DNA of 40,459 nucleotides from a virus: positions 1 to 40,459 of the IMG/VR virus record IMGVR_UViG_3300021437_000046; one strand, 5' to 3'. The notes under the pieces are model-generated. The model had not been told where the DNA came from. It was given only the letters and a program-made list of their open reading frames with translations, and ran no database searches. Shown here piece after piece: positions 1-6,396 of this stretch; the first letter of the stretch is position 1; every line of letters begins with the position of its first letter. A program made the translations under genes and the position numbers.

Positions 1-216
1 GTGAGGCGGGAAGTAAAACCTAAATGGTCTAAAGACTAACACAGTACTGGCACTGTGTCTATCCCCTGAATGGGGGGTGACCCGCACCTGTGAGGCGGGA
101 AGTAAAACCTAAATGGTCTAAAGACTAACACAGTACTGGCACTGTGTCTATCCCCTGAATGGGGGGTGACCCGCACCTGTGAGGCGGGAAGTAAAACCTA
201 AATGGTCTAAAGACTA
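1..216. repeat. 89-bp tandem repeat, about 2.4 copies, at left end
   Basis: The unit beginning GTGAGGCGGGAAGTAAAACC starts at 1, 90 and 179, giving an exact 89-bp period; the third copy diverges after about position 216. Each unit holds several small inverted repeats: ACACAGT/ACTGTGT around ACTGGC, CCCC/GGGG around TGAAT, and GTCT-AA-AGAC. No open frame of note crosses it. A tandem array at the very edge of the window suggests either a genome end or a point where assembly stopped in a repeat. A packaging, replication or telomere-like role is only a guess. Confidence 0.9.
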
Positions 217-315
217 GTGTAGGCGAGGGGGGTAGTCAATGGGTGGTGGCTCCTCTGAATGGATGATTTGTAGTAGGGTGTGGGTACGAATTGGGACAAT
301 CGGTGTTTCACGGGC

Positions 316-337
316 TATCGGGGCGTAAGCCCCGATA
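316..337. other. GC-rich hairpin
   Basis: TATCGGGGC and GCCCCGATA pair perfectly (9 bp) around a GTAA loop, a GNRA-type tetraloop if transcribed. It sits shortly before the larger hairpin at 355-421. It has no T-tract on either side, so a classical intrinsic terminator is unlikely. Confidence 0.7.
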
Positions 338-354
338 AAGGTACGAAATATGCA

Positions 355-421
355 AGCTTTTACAGTAACAAGATCAACATCCCTCAAGGGATGTTGATTC
401 TTGTTACTGAATATAAAAGCT
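355..421. terminator. long nested hairpin, possible bidirectional terminator
   Basis: Three collinear arm pairs stack into one stem: AGCTTTTA/TAAAAGCT outside, CAGTAACAAG/CTTGTTACTG in the middle and ATCAACATCCC/GGGATGTTGAT inside, closed by a TCAA loop. Only one unpaired T and an AATA bulge interrupt about 29 bp. The outer A/T pairs give a weak T-rich run on each strand. It may end transcription entering from either side, or act as a processing or replication structure. Structure is certain; function is inferred. Confidence 0.55.
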
Positions 422-507
422 GTGGCATTTGTCCGATTTTAGTGGTATAAAGTAACCCTAGTGCAATTCTAGAAGCGCCTCAACCAAAAAGTTATGATCA
501 TTTTACC

Positions 508-535
508 TTGAAACAGTTCAAGTGGTGGGTATATC
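508..535 (+). promoter_or_regulatory. candidate sigma70-type promoter
   Basis: TTGAAA at 508-513 and TATATC at 530-535 are 16 bp apart and point towards the rightward gene block. The -35 box overlaps the inverted repeat CTTGAA/TTCAAG, which could be an operator. The match is moderate and the surrounding DNA is AT-rich, so chance matches are likely. Confidence 0.3.
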
Positions 536-693
536 CCATCTTATCCCATTTTGATATTATATGGTATGTATATACTAGTTGTACAGTTGCCTATATTATA
601 TAGGTACATGTACATGGGCTAAACGGCGTATCGAGGGCGTTTTCCGCTGCCGTTAACTAAACCTTAGAGAAACCTCAAGTAGATTAAATAATC

Positions 694-726
694 TCTTAAC
701 GTTCCCTTAACGTTCTCTTAATTCTC
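694..726. repeat. three 11-bp direct repeats
   Basis: CTTAACGTTC occurs at 695-704 and 706-715, followed by a degenerate TCTTAATTCTC at 716-726, all in 11-bp steps, about one helical turn. They lie directly after the AGATTA/TAATCT palindrome and before the motif array. Helically phased repeats suggest a protein-binding site. Confidence 0.55.
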
Positions 727-803
727 CTAGAGTATCCTAGATACTTCTACTCTAGATCCGACATAAGGGATACTTCCCTCAAGTAAAGGAGGCCTATATC
801 TCC

Positions 804-905
804 CTGTAGCGAGCACCGCACTGTAGCGAGCACCGCACTGTAGCGAGCACCGCACTGTAGCGAGCACCGCACTGTAGCGAGTAACTGTAGCGAGTAACTG
901 TAGCG
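804..905 (+). repeat. tandem array of seven CTGTAGCG motifs
   Basis: CTGTAGCG starts at 804, 821, 838, 855, 872, 885 and 898. The first five are spaced 17 bp (unit ACTGTAGCGAGCACCGC) and the last two 13 bp (ACTGTAGCGAGTA). The final copy runs directly into the ribosome-binding site (AAAGGAA) of the gene starting at 919. This is the densest cluster of the genome-wide motif. Confidence 0.95.
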
Positions 906-918
906 AAAGGAACATAAA

Positions 919-1464
919 GTGAAGTATGAACTGGTTAACTATAACCCCTGTACTAACCTGTACAGGATTAAGGCTCTCAAGCCATTCAATAATGTCAAGA
1001 TGGGGGATCTGGGGGGTTATGTTAGCGGGGAGCATAATCTTAGTCAGGAAGGGGATTGCTGGATCTACGGGTATGGCGTTGTGGAAGGGACTTCTACTGT
1101 CACTGGTAATAGTACTATTATTCATAACTCTAATATTGATAACTCTACTGTTCATAATTCTAATATTACTGATTCCAATGTTACTGACTCCGACGTTAAG
1201 GATTCTACTGTTAAGGGTTCCGTCATTAAGGATTCTGCTGTTACCTATGGATCTGTTGTTACTGATTCCGACGTTACTGATTCCAATATTGATAATTCCA
1301 TCATTACTGATTCCATCATTACTGATTCTGTTGTTACCTATGGATCTATCGTTACTGATTCTGTTGTTACCTATGGATCTATCGTTACTGATTCCAATGT
1401 TACTGACTATACCGTTGATGGTAAAATCCTTAACGGTGTAGTCAGTAACGATAGTGCTTGGTAG
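919..1464 (+). CDS. pentapeptide-repeat protein with YdcK-like N-terminus
   Basis: This 181-residue protein starts at GTG with AAAGGAA seven bases upstream. Residues 1-60 (KYELV, YRIKALKPF, GDLGGYVSGEHNLSQEGDCWIYG) match the N-terminal pattern of a phage/bacterial family related to YdcK, predicted to form a parallel beta-helix. From about residue 62 on, a five-residue repeat of type S-[NDT]-[VI]-[TDHK]-[DN] runs for about 20 turns, interrupted by TYGS. This fits the pentapeptide consensus with Val/Ile in the central position. Known pentapeptide proteins include DNA mimics that inhibit or protect gyrase (MfpA, Qnr). Whether this one does so is inference. It follows directly on the motif array. 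Confidence 0.75.
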   Translation: MKYELVNYNPCTNLYRIKALKPFNNVKMGDLGGYVSGEHNLSQEGDCWIYGYGVVEGTSTVTGNSTIIHNSNIDNSTVHNSNITDSNVTDSDVKDSTVKGSVIKDSAVTYGSVVTDSDVTDSNIDNSIITDSIITDSVVTYGSIVTDSVVTYGSIVTDSNVTDYTVDGKILNGVVSNDSAW

Positions 1465-1508
1465 GCAATGCCCCTGTAGCGATGTACTCAAAGGCGGTGA
1501 ATATCTCT

Positions 1509-3047
1509 ATGTTTTTTGATATGGGCTGGATAGAAAACCTAGGTAAGGAAATAGGTGAATTCGATAAGTATAAGTGGGGCAGCAGTATCTATCCCCATCA
1601 AATCCCTGTAGCGAAAGCCATTGCCCAGGGATCCCTCATTATCGGGGATGAGATGGGGCTAGGTAAAACGTTAGAATGCCTAGCAGGGTTAGACCTTGCA
1701 GGCAGCAAACGAGTATTGGTTATTACGCCAGCAGGGGTGGTAAAGAACTTCGAGAGGGAGGTAAAACAATGGACTAATCGCCCTGTAGTCCCAATGTACG
1801 GGATGAACCAGGGCGAGAAGCGTGCAATTATTAGCATGCTTCAAAGAATGGATAACTTCGTGGTTATCCTGAACTACGAATCCTGGCGTAAGGATGACGA
1901 ACTACTAACGCTGCTACAGAGTTTATTCTTTGATGCCGTGGTGTGTGATGAGGCACACTGCCTTAAGGATAGTAGTTCGATTGTAGCTAGGGGAGTTAAG
2001 AAGCTGGTATTGGGAGAGAACCTTCCAACCATTGAAGGTTGGAAGCCTTCCTGTAGCAGGGTTGTACTGATGACGGGTACCCCCATTTTAAATATTCCCA
2101 GTGACATCTATACCATGCTACACCTGGTTGACCCCGTTAAGTTCCCCGGTGAGAGTAACTTCATTCAAAGATACTGCGAAAATAACTGGGCTAACAAGCA
2201 GGTGTGGGCTCCCGGAGGGTTACATAGGCTTAAGTATGATATCTCCGGGATGTTTGTTGCCAGGGATAAGAAGGCGGCAGGGATTATACTTCCACCGCAG
2301 AGGGAGGTAATCCACGAACTTGTATTAGATCCCGAGAAGTACCCGCAGCAGTACAAGTACTACAAGATGCTGAGCAAGTACAGTCAGATACTGTTGGAGG
2401 ATGGTAAGACACTTACTGCCTTGGCTATTATCAGCCTTATTCTTAGGAAGAGGCAGATGGCTACATGGCCAGGGGGAATCGTACAGAAGGATAAGGAGGG
2501 AAATACCGTATTCTCTGTAGCGGAAGACTGTAAGGAGAGCGTCAAAGTAGATGCCGCTACAGAGATTATTGACGGGAGCGGTAAGAAGACAGTAGTGTTC
2601 TCCCAGTTCACAACCCCGCTTACTGAGCTGGGGAGTAGGCTCAGTAAGCGGGGCTATCGTGTAGCGACATATGATGGTAAGACCAGTAAGGAAGACAGGG
2701 CTAAGGTAGAAAAGGAGTTTGATAGGAGAACAACAGAGGGAAAGATTGACGTAGTACTGTGCAACTATAGTACTGGCGGTGTAGGCCTAAACCTTACCGC
2801 TGCCACACAGGTAGTACTGCTAGATGAGGCTTGGAATCCCGGTAAGAGGGATCAGGCGTATGCTCGTGTAGCGAGGATAGGCCAGACCCAAGAGACCACT
2901 ATTCACGTACTCCGTGTAACAGAAACTATTGATACCTGGATGGCGGGAATTATCCAGCTTAAGGAAGGAGTTGTTGGGGATTTCGATAGCGGCGTTGAAG
3001 ACCTTAATGAGGCACTAATGGAGGCTATCAAGGCAGGAGATATCTAA
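1509..3047 (+). CDS. SNF2-family helicase / DNA translocase
   Basis: A superfamily 2 ATPase of about 512 residues. It has Walker A DEMGLGKT (residues 47-54), motif II DEAH (about 147), motif III MTGTP, then helicase domain 2 with VVFSQF, DGKTS, STGGVGLNL and the motif VI region QAYARVARIGQ. This full SNF2 set predicts ATP-driven translocation on dsDNA, as in phage helicases used in replication, repair or transcription remodelling. ATG 1509 is preferred because AAAGGCGGTGAA ends seven bases before it. The frame is open from TTG 1458, which overlaps the previous stop, and from ATG 1482, but neither has a clear ribosome-binding site. The gene contains the 15-bp inverted repeat at 2614-2653. Confidence 0.92.
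   Translation: MFFDMGWIENLGKEIGEFDKYKWGSSIYPHQIPVAKAIAQGSLIIGDEMGLGKTLECLAGLDLAGSKRVLVITPAGVVKNFEREVKQWTNRPVVPMYGMNQGEKRAIISMLQRMDNFVVILNYESWRKDDELLTLLQSLFFDAVVCDEAHCLKDSSSIVARGVKKLVLGENLPTIEGWKPSCSRVVLMTGTPILNIPSDIYTMLHLVDPVKFPGESNFIQRYCENNWANKQVWAPGGLHRLKYDISGMFVARDKKAAGIILPPQREVIHELVLDPEKYPQQYKYYKMLSKYSQILLEDGKTLTALAIISLILRKRQMATWPGGIVQKDKEGNTVFSVAEDCKESVKVDAATEIIDGSGKKTVVFSQFTTPLTELGSRLSKRGYRVATYDGKTSKEDRAKVEKEFDRRTTEGKIDVVLCNYSTGGVGLNLTAATQVVLLDEAWNPGKRDQAYARVARIGQTQETTIHVLRVTETIDTWMAGIIQLKEGVVGDFDSGVEDLNEALMEAIKAGDI
2614..2653. other. 15-bp perfect inverted repeat inside the helicase gene
   Basis: CCCCGCTTACTGAGC (2614-2628) and GCTCAGTAAGCGGGG (2639-2653) are perfect complements around a 10-base loop. 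It lies in the coding region for helicase domain 2, just after VVFSQF. No T-tract follows. It is one of a series of intragenic hairpins. Confidence 0.9.
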
Positions 3048-3127
3048 TGGTTACACTGATGACTGCTACTATGGCAGTAGCTCTTGTTGTTATGTTTATT
3101 TGTGGGATATTCCGGGCTATGATGTGA
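3047..3127 (+). CDS. tiny membrane protein (26 aa)
   Basis: The start overlaps the helicase stop (TAATG). The product, beginning MVTLMTATMAVALVVMF, is a single hydrophobic segment with a short RAMM tail, so a one-pass membrane peptide is likely. It is the first of six tiny, tightly packed frames with overlapping or closely spaced starts and stops. No family was recognised. Coupling and hydrophobicity support it as a real gene, but its size limits confidence. Confidence 0.5.
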   Translation: MVTLMTATMAVALVVMFICGIFRAMM

Positions 3128-3186
3128 TAAGCTTAGCTATTGTTATTATCATCGGATTTATCATCGCTGAATATAATAGGAGTTAA
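3124..3186 (+). CDS. tiny membrane protein (20 aa)
   Basis: A GTG start overlaps the previous stop (GTGA). The peptide MISLAIVIIIGFIIAEYNRS is almost wholly a membrane helix with a polar end. Its last codons (AATAGGAGT) double as the ribosome-binding site of the next frame. Function is unknown. The tight packing argues for translation. Confidence 0.4.
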   Translation: MISLAIVIIIGFIIAEYNRS

Positions 3187-3187
3187 A

Positions 3188-3253
3188 ATGGTTACCTTTC
3201 TTGGCTGTATTGTTATCGCAAGTATTGTCGTGTCACTCGCAACCACTAAGTGA
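3188..3253 (+). CDS. tiny membrane protein (21 aa)
   Basis: ATG is preceded by TAGGAG at good spacing. The product MVTFLGCIVIASIVVSLATT plus Lys is a single transmembrane helix. It begins MVT like the 26-residue peptide at 3047, hinting at duplication within the cluster. Function is unknown. Confidence 0.45.
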   Translation: MVTFLGCIVIASIVVSLATTK

Positions 3254-3264
3254 GAGGTAGTATA

Positions 3265-3345
3265 ATGCATTTGTTCTTTAACTTCTTGGCGATGTTCGCT
3301 AGCCTGTTCGCTGACATCCTTAACATTCTTAACTCTAGGAGGTAA
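3265..3345 (+). CDS. tiny hydrophobic protein (26 aa)
   Basis: GAGAGGTAG lies upstream of the ATG. The product MHLFFNFLAMFASLFADILN followed by ILNSRR is rich in Phe and Leu and could be an amphipathic or membrane helix. The codons for its last residues (CTAGGAGGTAA) supply the strong ribosome-binding site of the next gene. Function is unknown. Confidence 0.45.
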   Translation: MHLFFNFLAMFASLFADILNILNSRR

Positions 3346-3347
3346 GA

Positions 3348-3455
3348 ATGTTGGAATTTCTTATTGGATACTGTATTACCCTGAGCGTTATTGTGTTTTT
3401 CTTCAGAGGATACATGAAAAGTGTAGCTAGGTATACTTCCTGTTTCTACAAGTAA
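3348..3455 (+). CDS. small membrane protein (35 aa)
   Basis: The frame follows a strong AGGAGG site. It has a transmembrane helix (residues about 3-19, ending VIVFFF), then a basic, Tyr-rich tail with R, K, R and two Cys residues overall. This fits a one-pass inner-membrane peptide with a positive cytoplasmic end. No family was recognised. Confidence 0.55.
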   Translation: MLEFLIGYCITLSVIVFFFRGYMKSVARYTSCFYK

Positions 3456-3469
3456 TGTAGGAGATCAAA

Positions 3470-3646
3470 ATGATTATGTTAGTCGGCACTCTGTGCCTCC
3501 TTGGGATGTTTTGTTTTCTCATCCTTAGATATGTCATCTATACCCTTAATAGGCTCGCTACACGGTACATCGGAAACATCGCGTGTACCGTGTACGTCGG
3601 AATGCGGCTCCTAGAGATGAGGGGAGATCTTACAATTGGCGATTAG
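3470..3646 (+). CDS. small membrane protein (58 aa)
   Basis: The start is preceded by GTAGGAGATC. A hydrophobic helix occupies about residues 3-22 (MLVGTLCLLGMFCFLILRYV), followed by a basic region and an amphipathic tail. It is the last and longest member of the tiny membrane-protein cluster and overlaps the start of the next gene by 11 bp. An 11-bp inverted repeat (3559-3569 with 3584-3594) lies in its coding sequence and includes one CGCTACA motif. Function is unknown. Confidence 0.6.
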   Translation: MIMLVGTLCLLGMFCFLILRYVIYTLNRLATRYIGNIACTVYVGMRLLEMRGDLTIGD

Positions 3647-3854
3647 GTTGTCGCCTATCACCTTCAAGGTAGGCGATAGGGTATATGCCACTATTAGCCC
3701 AGCGGAAGGTAACATCACCTGCGTCGGCACTGTAGCGAGAATCACGAAAGGGCATACGCTTATTGTTACCGGTGACTTTAGGCGTAAGGGTAAGAAGTTA
3801 GATCTTACTCAGCTTACTTTCTTTGACGGAGAGGTGAAACTACGTGGAAAATAA
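3636..3854 (+). CDS. small beta-rich protein, KOW/SH3-like
   Basis: Residues VGDRVYATI, CVGTVARITKGHTLIVTG and the following basic stretch FRRKGKKLDL resemble the short beta-barrels (KOW/SH3-like) of small phage proteins that bind nucleic acid. It is 72 residues from TTG 3636, with GAGGGGAGA nine bases upstream. The start lies inside the previous gene, suggesting translational coupling. The nucleic-acid-binding role is inferred only from composition and fold-like pattern. Confidence 0.6.
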   Translation: MAIRLSPITFKVGDRVYATISPAEGNITCVGTVARITKGHTLIVTGDFRRKGKKLDLTQLTFFDGEVKLRGK

Positions 3855-3927
3855 GTACTATGTAGAGGTAGCTGATTCAGAAAAGTATGTTGTATTCTCC
3901 GGAGAGGGGAGGAGTAGTGGATATTAG
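3844..3927 (+). CDS. possible 27-aa peptide
   Basis: GTG 3844 opens a frame overlapping the end of the preceding gene and running to TAG 3927. The product MENKYYVEVADSEKYVVFSG then EGRSSGY has natural-looking composition, and GAGAGGTG lies upstream. It fully spans the ribosome-binding site of the next gene, so it may act mainly in translational coupling. Weak but plausible. Confidence 0.35.
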   Translation: MENKYYVEVADSEKYVVFSGEGRSSGY

Positions 3928-4303
3928 AGACCCTAGCGGGTACATCATGTTCAAGGGTGAGGTAATTTCGTCTATTGTATGCTCAGGGTGTGGTATTGAG
4001 CTTGTCGAATGCAACGGTAGGCTTTACGGCATTCAAGGAACATACTACTTCACTACCGAAGAAGTTGAGAAGGGAGTTACTAAGAAGTCGAAGAAGTATA
4101 CGGATGTTAGGTATGATATGATTATATTTAGAGGTCTGGTATTCGTATTCGTTCCCACGTACATCACCATTGTAGCGAAGTGGTTTAATACCTCAGACAA
4201 TATCGCCTTCGCTCTAGGAGCAGGGGCAGCTATCTTTACAGCGGCCTATATTTTTCATAACTATCTTAAGAAGTCTGAGGACGATAACAAGGAGGAAAAG
4301 TGA
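3917..4303 (+). CDS. two-pass membrane protein with CxxC motif
   Basis: About 128 residues from GTG 3917, preceded by GGGGAGGAG; ATG 3887 in the same frame lacks such a site. The N-terminal half is beta-rich with one CSGC. The C-terminal half has two predicted membrane helices (MIIFRGLVFVFVPTYITIVA and IAFALGAGAAIFTAAYIFHN) and a charged tail KKSEDDNKEEK. This suggests a cytoplasmic domain anchored by a helical hairpin. No family was recognised. Its stop overlaps the next start (GTGA). Confidence 0.65.
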   Translation: MDIRDPSGYIMFKGEVISSIVCSGCGIELVECNGRLYGIQGTYYFTTEEVEKGVTKKSKKYTDVRYDMIIFRGLVFVFVPTYITIVAKWFNTSDNIAFALGAGAAIFTAAYIFHNYLKKSEDDNKEEK

Positions 4304-4599
4304 GGTACAGTGAAGGAGCCTACGTTACATTCGCTGTAGGAACAGCACCCCCTAAGTATTATACAGGGATTATTAAGGAGTACTTTCATGGATGTGATGA
4401 TATGCCTAACCTGTATCGTATCCTGAGTGATAGTGGAGTACTTACCATAGCCTACGAGGAGAAGATTGTGGGATACGCAACACCACAGAGGGACTGTAAC
4501 TTCTGGGAAGACGTCTGTTCCTGTTATGACGGGGCTAGTGATGAGGCCTATCCGGAACAGTGCGGTATCCACGGAGAAGAATACAGAAATGAGCGGTAG
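4300..4599 (+). CDS. hypothetical acidic protein (99 aa)
   Basis: It starts at GTG in a GTGA overlap with the membrane-protein stop, with GGAGG upstream. It begins RYSEGAYVTFAVGT-PPKYYTG and resembles a small beta-barrel. The C-terminal part is acidic and has six Cys (CDD, CNFWEDVCSC, EQCG), which might bind metal. No family was recognised. Confidence 0.6.
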   Translation: MRYSEGAYVTFAVGTAPPKYYTGIIKEYFHGCDDMPNLYRILSDSGVLTIAYEEKIVGYATPQRDCNFWEDVCSCYDGASDEAYPEQCGIHGEEYRNER

Positions 4600-4807
4600 C
4601 TACACAAGGTTTAGTAGGTCATCAGAGAAGGCCCATAACTACTCAATTACTGATGACCATAATCCTGAGATGGTCATGTATAATGCTGAGCAGTATAAGC
4701 TTATGTGTAAGAAGGCAGTACATTGGATTGAAAAGAACAGGCCAGAGGAAGATGAAGTAGCTTATAAGATGCTAGGATTGGAGGAATATAGAGATGGGAT
4801 CCTGTAA
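4589..4807 (+). CDS. hypothetical protein (72 aa)
   Basis: The frame is open further upstream, but ATG 4589, with ACGGAGAAG upstream and an 11-bp overlap with the preceding stop, gives a compact product starting MSGSYTRFSRSSEKAHNYS. The second half is helical (YNAEQYKLMCKKAVHWIEKN, then an acidic stretch and MLGLEEY). No family was recognised. Confidence 0.6.
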   Translation: MSGSYTRFSRSSEKAHNYSITDDHNPEMVMYNAEQYKLMCKKAVHWIEKNRPEEDEVAYKMLGLEEYRDGIL

Positions 4808-5048
4808 GCGCGGACCCGAGGATCCGCAGATGTACGTCGAGGTAGTACTCGCCAGATACGTCGACGGACTTACTTGGGCAGCTATAGAGGAAGAGTTCGG
4901 CAGATCGAAGAGATACCTAGATAGTTATATCAAGAGGCATAGGGATTGGGCAATCACTCATAATGTTATTCCTTACTTCTACAGAAATAAGCTTAGGGAT
5001 AACCCCAGTGCTCAGTGGTTTATTCACAACACGAATAGGAGTATCTAA
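4794..5048 (+). CDS. small helix-turn-helix protein
   Basis: An 84-residue protein whose ATG overlaps the previous gene, with GGAGG upstream. The segment VEVVLARYVDGLTWAAIEEE followed by FGRSKRYLDSYIKRHRDW has the spacing of a homeodomain-like helix-turn-helix, as in resolvases, sigma-4 regions and small phage regulators. It is probably a DNA-binding accessory protein. The specific family is unknown. Confidence 0.6.
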   Translation: MGSCKRGPEDPQMYVEVVLARYVDGLTWAAIEEEFGRSKRYLDSYIKRHRDWAITHNVIPYFYRNKLRDNPSAQWFIHNTNRSI

Positions 5049-5170
5049 TGTTTGAAGTTATGGATGTTAGGCACCTCATGCGTCTCCCTATCTCTGTAGC
5101 GGAACTTCAGTGTGCTAAGGGAGAGGATAGGATTATTAACTGCTACTGGAGTAGCAAGCATATCTACTAG
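5048..5170 (+). CDS. hypothetical 40-aa protein
   Basis: The start overlaps the preceding stop (TAATG). The product MFEVMDVRHLMRLPISVAEL followed by QCAKGEDRIINCYWSSKHIY contains a SVAE encoded by a copy of the CTGTAGCG motif. No family was recognised. Support is the coupling and the natural composition. Confidence 0.45.
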   Translation: MFEVMDVRHLMRLPISVAELQCAKGEDRIINCYWSSKHIY

Positions 5171-5196
5171 ATCTTACAACTACTATAGGAGGTAAG

Positions 5197-5979
5197 ATGA
5201 AGATACCCGGTAAGGCTATCCTGCTTAGTAATAAAAAGGTAGTAGCTGTAGCGGGATTTGCAATCGTAGGGATGATCCTGAATGACAGCGCTACAGTGAA
5301 TTCGCAGACACCTAATAAGTGCGATACTAAGTCTGTGGCTGTTATCACCCCTAGGCCCCATACAGCCCTGTTCGAAAAGATTATGCCCAAGAATCTACCT
5401 AGGCTTAGGGATGTGGTTGCCTCACGTATTCCAGATGCGCCCATCTCCCGTGTAGCGGAAGTAAACAAACTGGAGGTTATGGGGGATATCCCTAAAACAT
5501 CCGGCGGTGTCTACTGCCTCGCTACAGGAGGGGAAGTAACTATTAAACCTGTAGAGTTCGTAGCCCCTCCCAAACCGGCCCTGAGTATAAGGCCTATTCC
5601 CACTAAAATGCGTGGTAGATTGTCAGATAGAGAGATTATTGCGGCTGTTAGGGCCGCAGGCTTCTCCGGCAACTCCGCAATTATTATGGGCGCTATTGTA
5701 CTGGCAGAAAGTGGAGGCAACCCATCGTCCCGCTGCTATAATATGCACGGGACCTGCGTTCCTAGGTATGTTATGGGAGTAACGTCTGTAGACCGTGGTA
5801 TCTATCAGATCAATAACAAGGCACACAGAGATGTGAGTGATAGTTGTGCAGTGGATATTGACTGTAGCGGGCATGCCGCTTACAGAATTGCTAACCATGG
5901 ACGTAATTTTAGGCCTTGGTCTACTTACGGTAACCGCAGTTACCGTAAGTTTATGCCGAGGATCCAGGCGGCATCGTAG
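5197..5979 (+). CDS. membrane-anchored lysozyme-like / transglycosylase protein
   Basis: 260 residues with a strong TAGGAGG site. The N-terminus is basic followed by a hydrophobic segment (KKVVAVAGFAIVGMILN), a signal anchor or signal peptide. Residues about 140-255 form a lysozyme-fold domain: MGAIVLAESGGNP with the likely catalytic Glu, then DRGIYQINN, two Cys pairs and AYRIA..GRNFRPWSTY. This predicts cleavage of peptidoglycan glycan strands outside the membrane, either at lysis or during cell-wall remodelling. It is in the early rightward arm with an M15 peptidase nearby. A 12-bp hairpin (5923-5950) lies near its 3' end. Confidence 0.8.
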   Translation: MKIPGKAILLSNKKVVAVAGFAIVGMILNDSATVNSQTPNKCDTKSVAVITPRPHTALFEKIMPKNLPRLRDVVASRIPDAPISRVAEVNKLEVMGDIPKTSGGVYCLATGGEVTIKPVEFVAPPKPALSIRPIPTKMRGRLSDREIIAAVRAAGFSGNSAIIMGAIVLAESGGNPSSRCYNMHGTCVPRYVMGVTSVDRGIYQINNKAHRDVSDSCAVDIDCSGHAAYRIANHGRNFRPWSTYGNRSYRKFMPRIQAAS

Positions 5980-6145
5980 AATTGAGAAGATTATTTCCCT
6001 CGCTACAGGGGGCTCTGCGGCGGAAGTAACTACTGCTTTAGATATCAGTGACGTTCCGTTCTGGGAACTAGTCGGATGGAACACACACCTAGTAATGATC
6101 AGATATAAGGGTAATATTGTTACCCTTGAGTATAAGGAGAACTGA
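5897..6145 (+). CDS. small one-pass membrane protein overlapping lysozyme gene
   Basis: The frame begins inside the lysozyme-like gene (ATG 5897, 83-bp overlap). The product has a hydrophobic helix at residues 3-20 (VILGLGLLTVTAVTVSL), an Arg-rich stop-transfer (RGSRRHRR), then a 50-residue soluble domain. The embedded membrane-protein arrangement recalls lysis accessory genes, but no family was recognised. No strong ribosome-binding site precedes ATG 5897 and no later in-frame start exists, so the start is uncertain. Its stop overlaps the next ATG. Confidence 0.5.
   Translation: MDVILGLGLLTVTAVTVSLCRGSRRHRRIEKIISLATGGSAAEVTTALDISDVPFWELVGWNTHLVMIRYKGNIVTLEYKEN
5923..5950. other. 12-bp perfect hairpin in overlapping genes
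   Basis: ACTTACGGTAAC (5923-5934) and GTTACCGTAAGT (5939-5950) pair perfectly around CGCA. The sequence is translated in two frames at once (lysozyme C-terminus and the membrane helix of the overlapping gene), which makes its perfect symmetry notable. Confidence 0.9.
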
Positions 6146-6396
6146 TGAGCGCTATCCCGTGCAGTGACGACCTCTGTGATGGTACCTGTATCAACACTAC
6201 TACGCACTATACTGAAACCCCTGTAGCACAGGAGGCTGAGGAAGCGCTTGATATTACGCCCGAAGCTGTAGCGGAAGGATTGACCTACAACCTCGGTATG
6301 GTTGTTGCAAACACCATGACAGGCAATCTTATGGGTGCTAGGATCTATCTTGACAGGGAGATCAAGCGGCTCACTAAGCTTGGAAAGAGACTGTAA
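6145..6396 (+). CDS. hypothetical protein (83 aa)
   Basis: ATG overlaps the preceding stop (TGATG) and TAAGGAGA precedes it. The N-terminal part holds three Cys (IPCSDDLCDGTC), possibly a metal site. The rest is helical and ends with a basic amphipathic helix (RIYLDREIKRLTKLGKRL). Two motif copies encode ETPVAQ-like and EAVAEG-like segments. No family was recognised. Confidence 0.55.
   Translation: MSAIPCSDDLCDGTCINTTTHYTETPVAQEAEEALDITPEAVAEGLTYNLGMVVANTMTGNLMGARIYLDREIKRLTKLGKRL

Larger units (their letters stand above)
217..803. other. non-coding, AT-rich left control region
   Basis: No convincing gene lies here. Besides the hairpins, promoter candidate and 11-bp repeats listed separately, it contains CTTGAA-ACAG-TTCAAG near 507-520, an odd palindrome CCTATAT-T-ATATAGG near 590-604, GTACATGTAC just after it, and AGATTA-AA-TAATCT at 681-694. 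The density of short palindromes in AT-rich DNA just before the rightward gene block suggests promoters and operators. It could also contain the replication origin. No function is proven by sequence alone. Confidence 0.6.

Noticed and set aside
1-216. CRISPR array
   Set aside because: The 89-bp units are contiguous with no unique spacers, and no cas genes are present. The Cas4-like nuclease fits phage recombination instead.
804-905. CRISPR-like array from the 17-bp motif repeats
   Set aside because: The units, including the parts between motif cores, are identical, so there are no spacers.
727-1491. 254-codon open frame on the - strand across the motif array and pentapeptide gene
   Set aside because: It is the antisense of the repetitive pentapeptide gene and the array. 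Its Asn/Ile/Ser-rich repeats simply mirror the sense repeats and no ribosome-binding site fits.
3887-3916. Upstream ATG start for the two-pass membrane protein
   Set aside because: GTG 3917 has a much stronger ribosome-binding site (GGGGAGGAG), while ATG 3887 has none.
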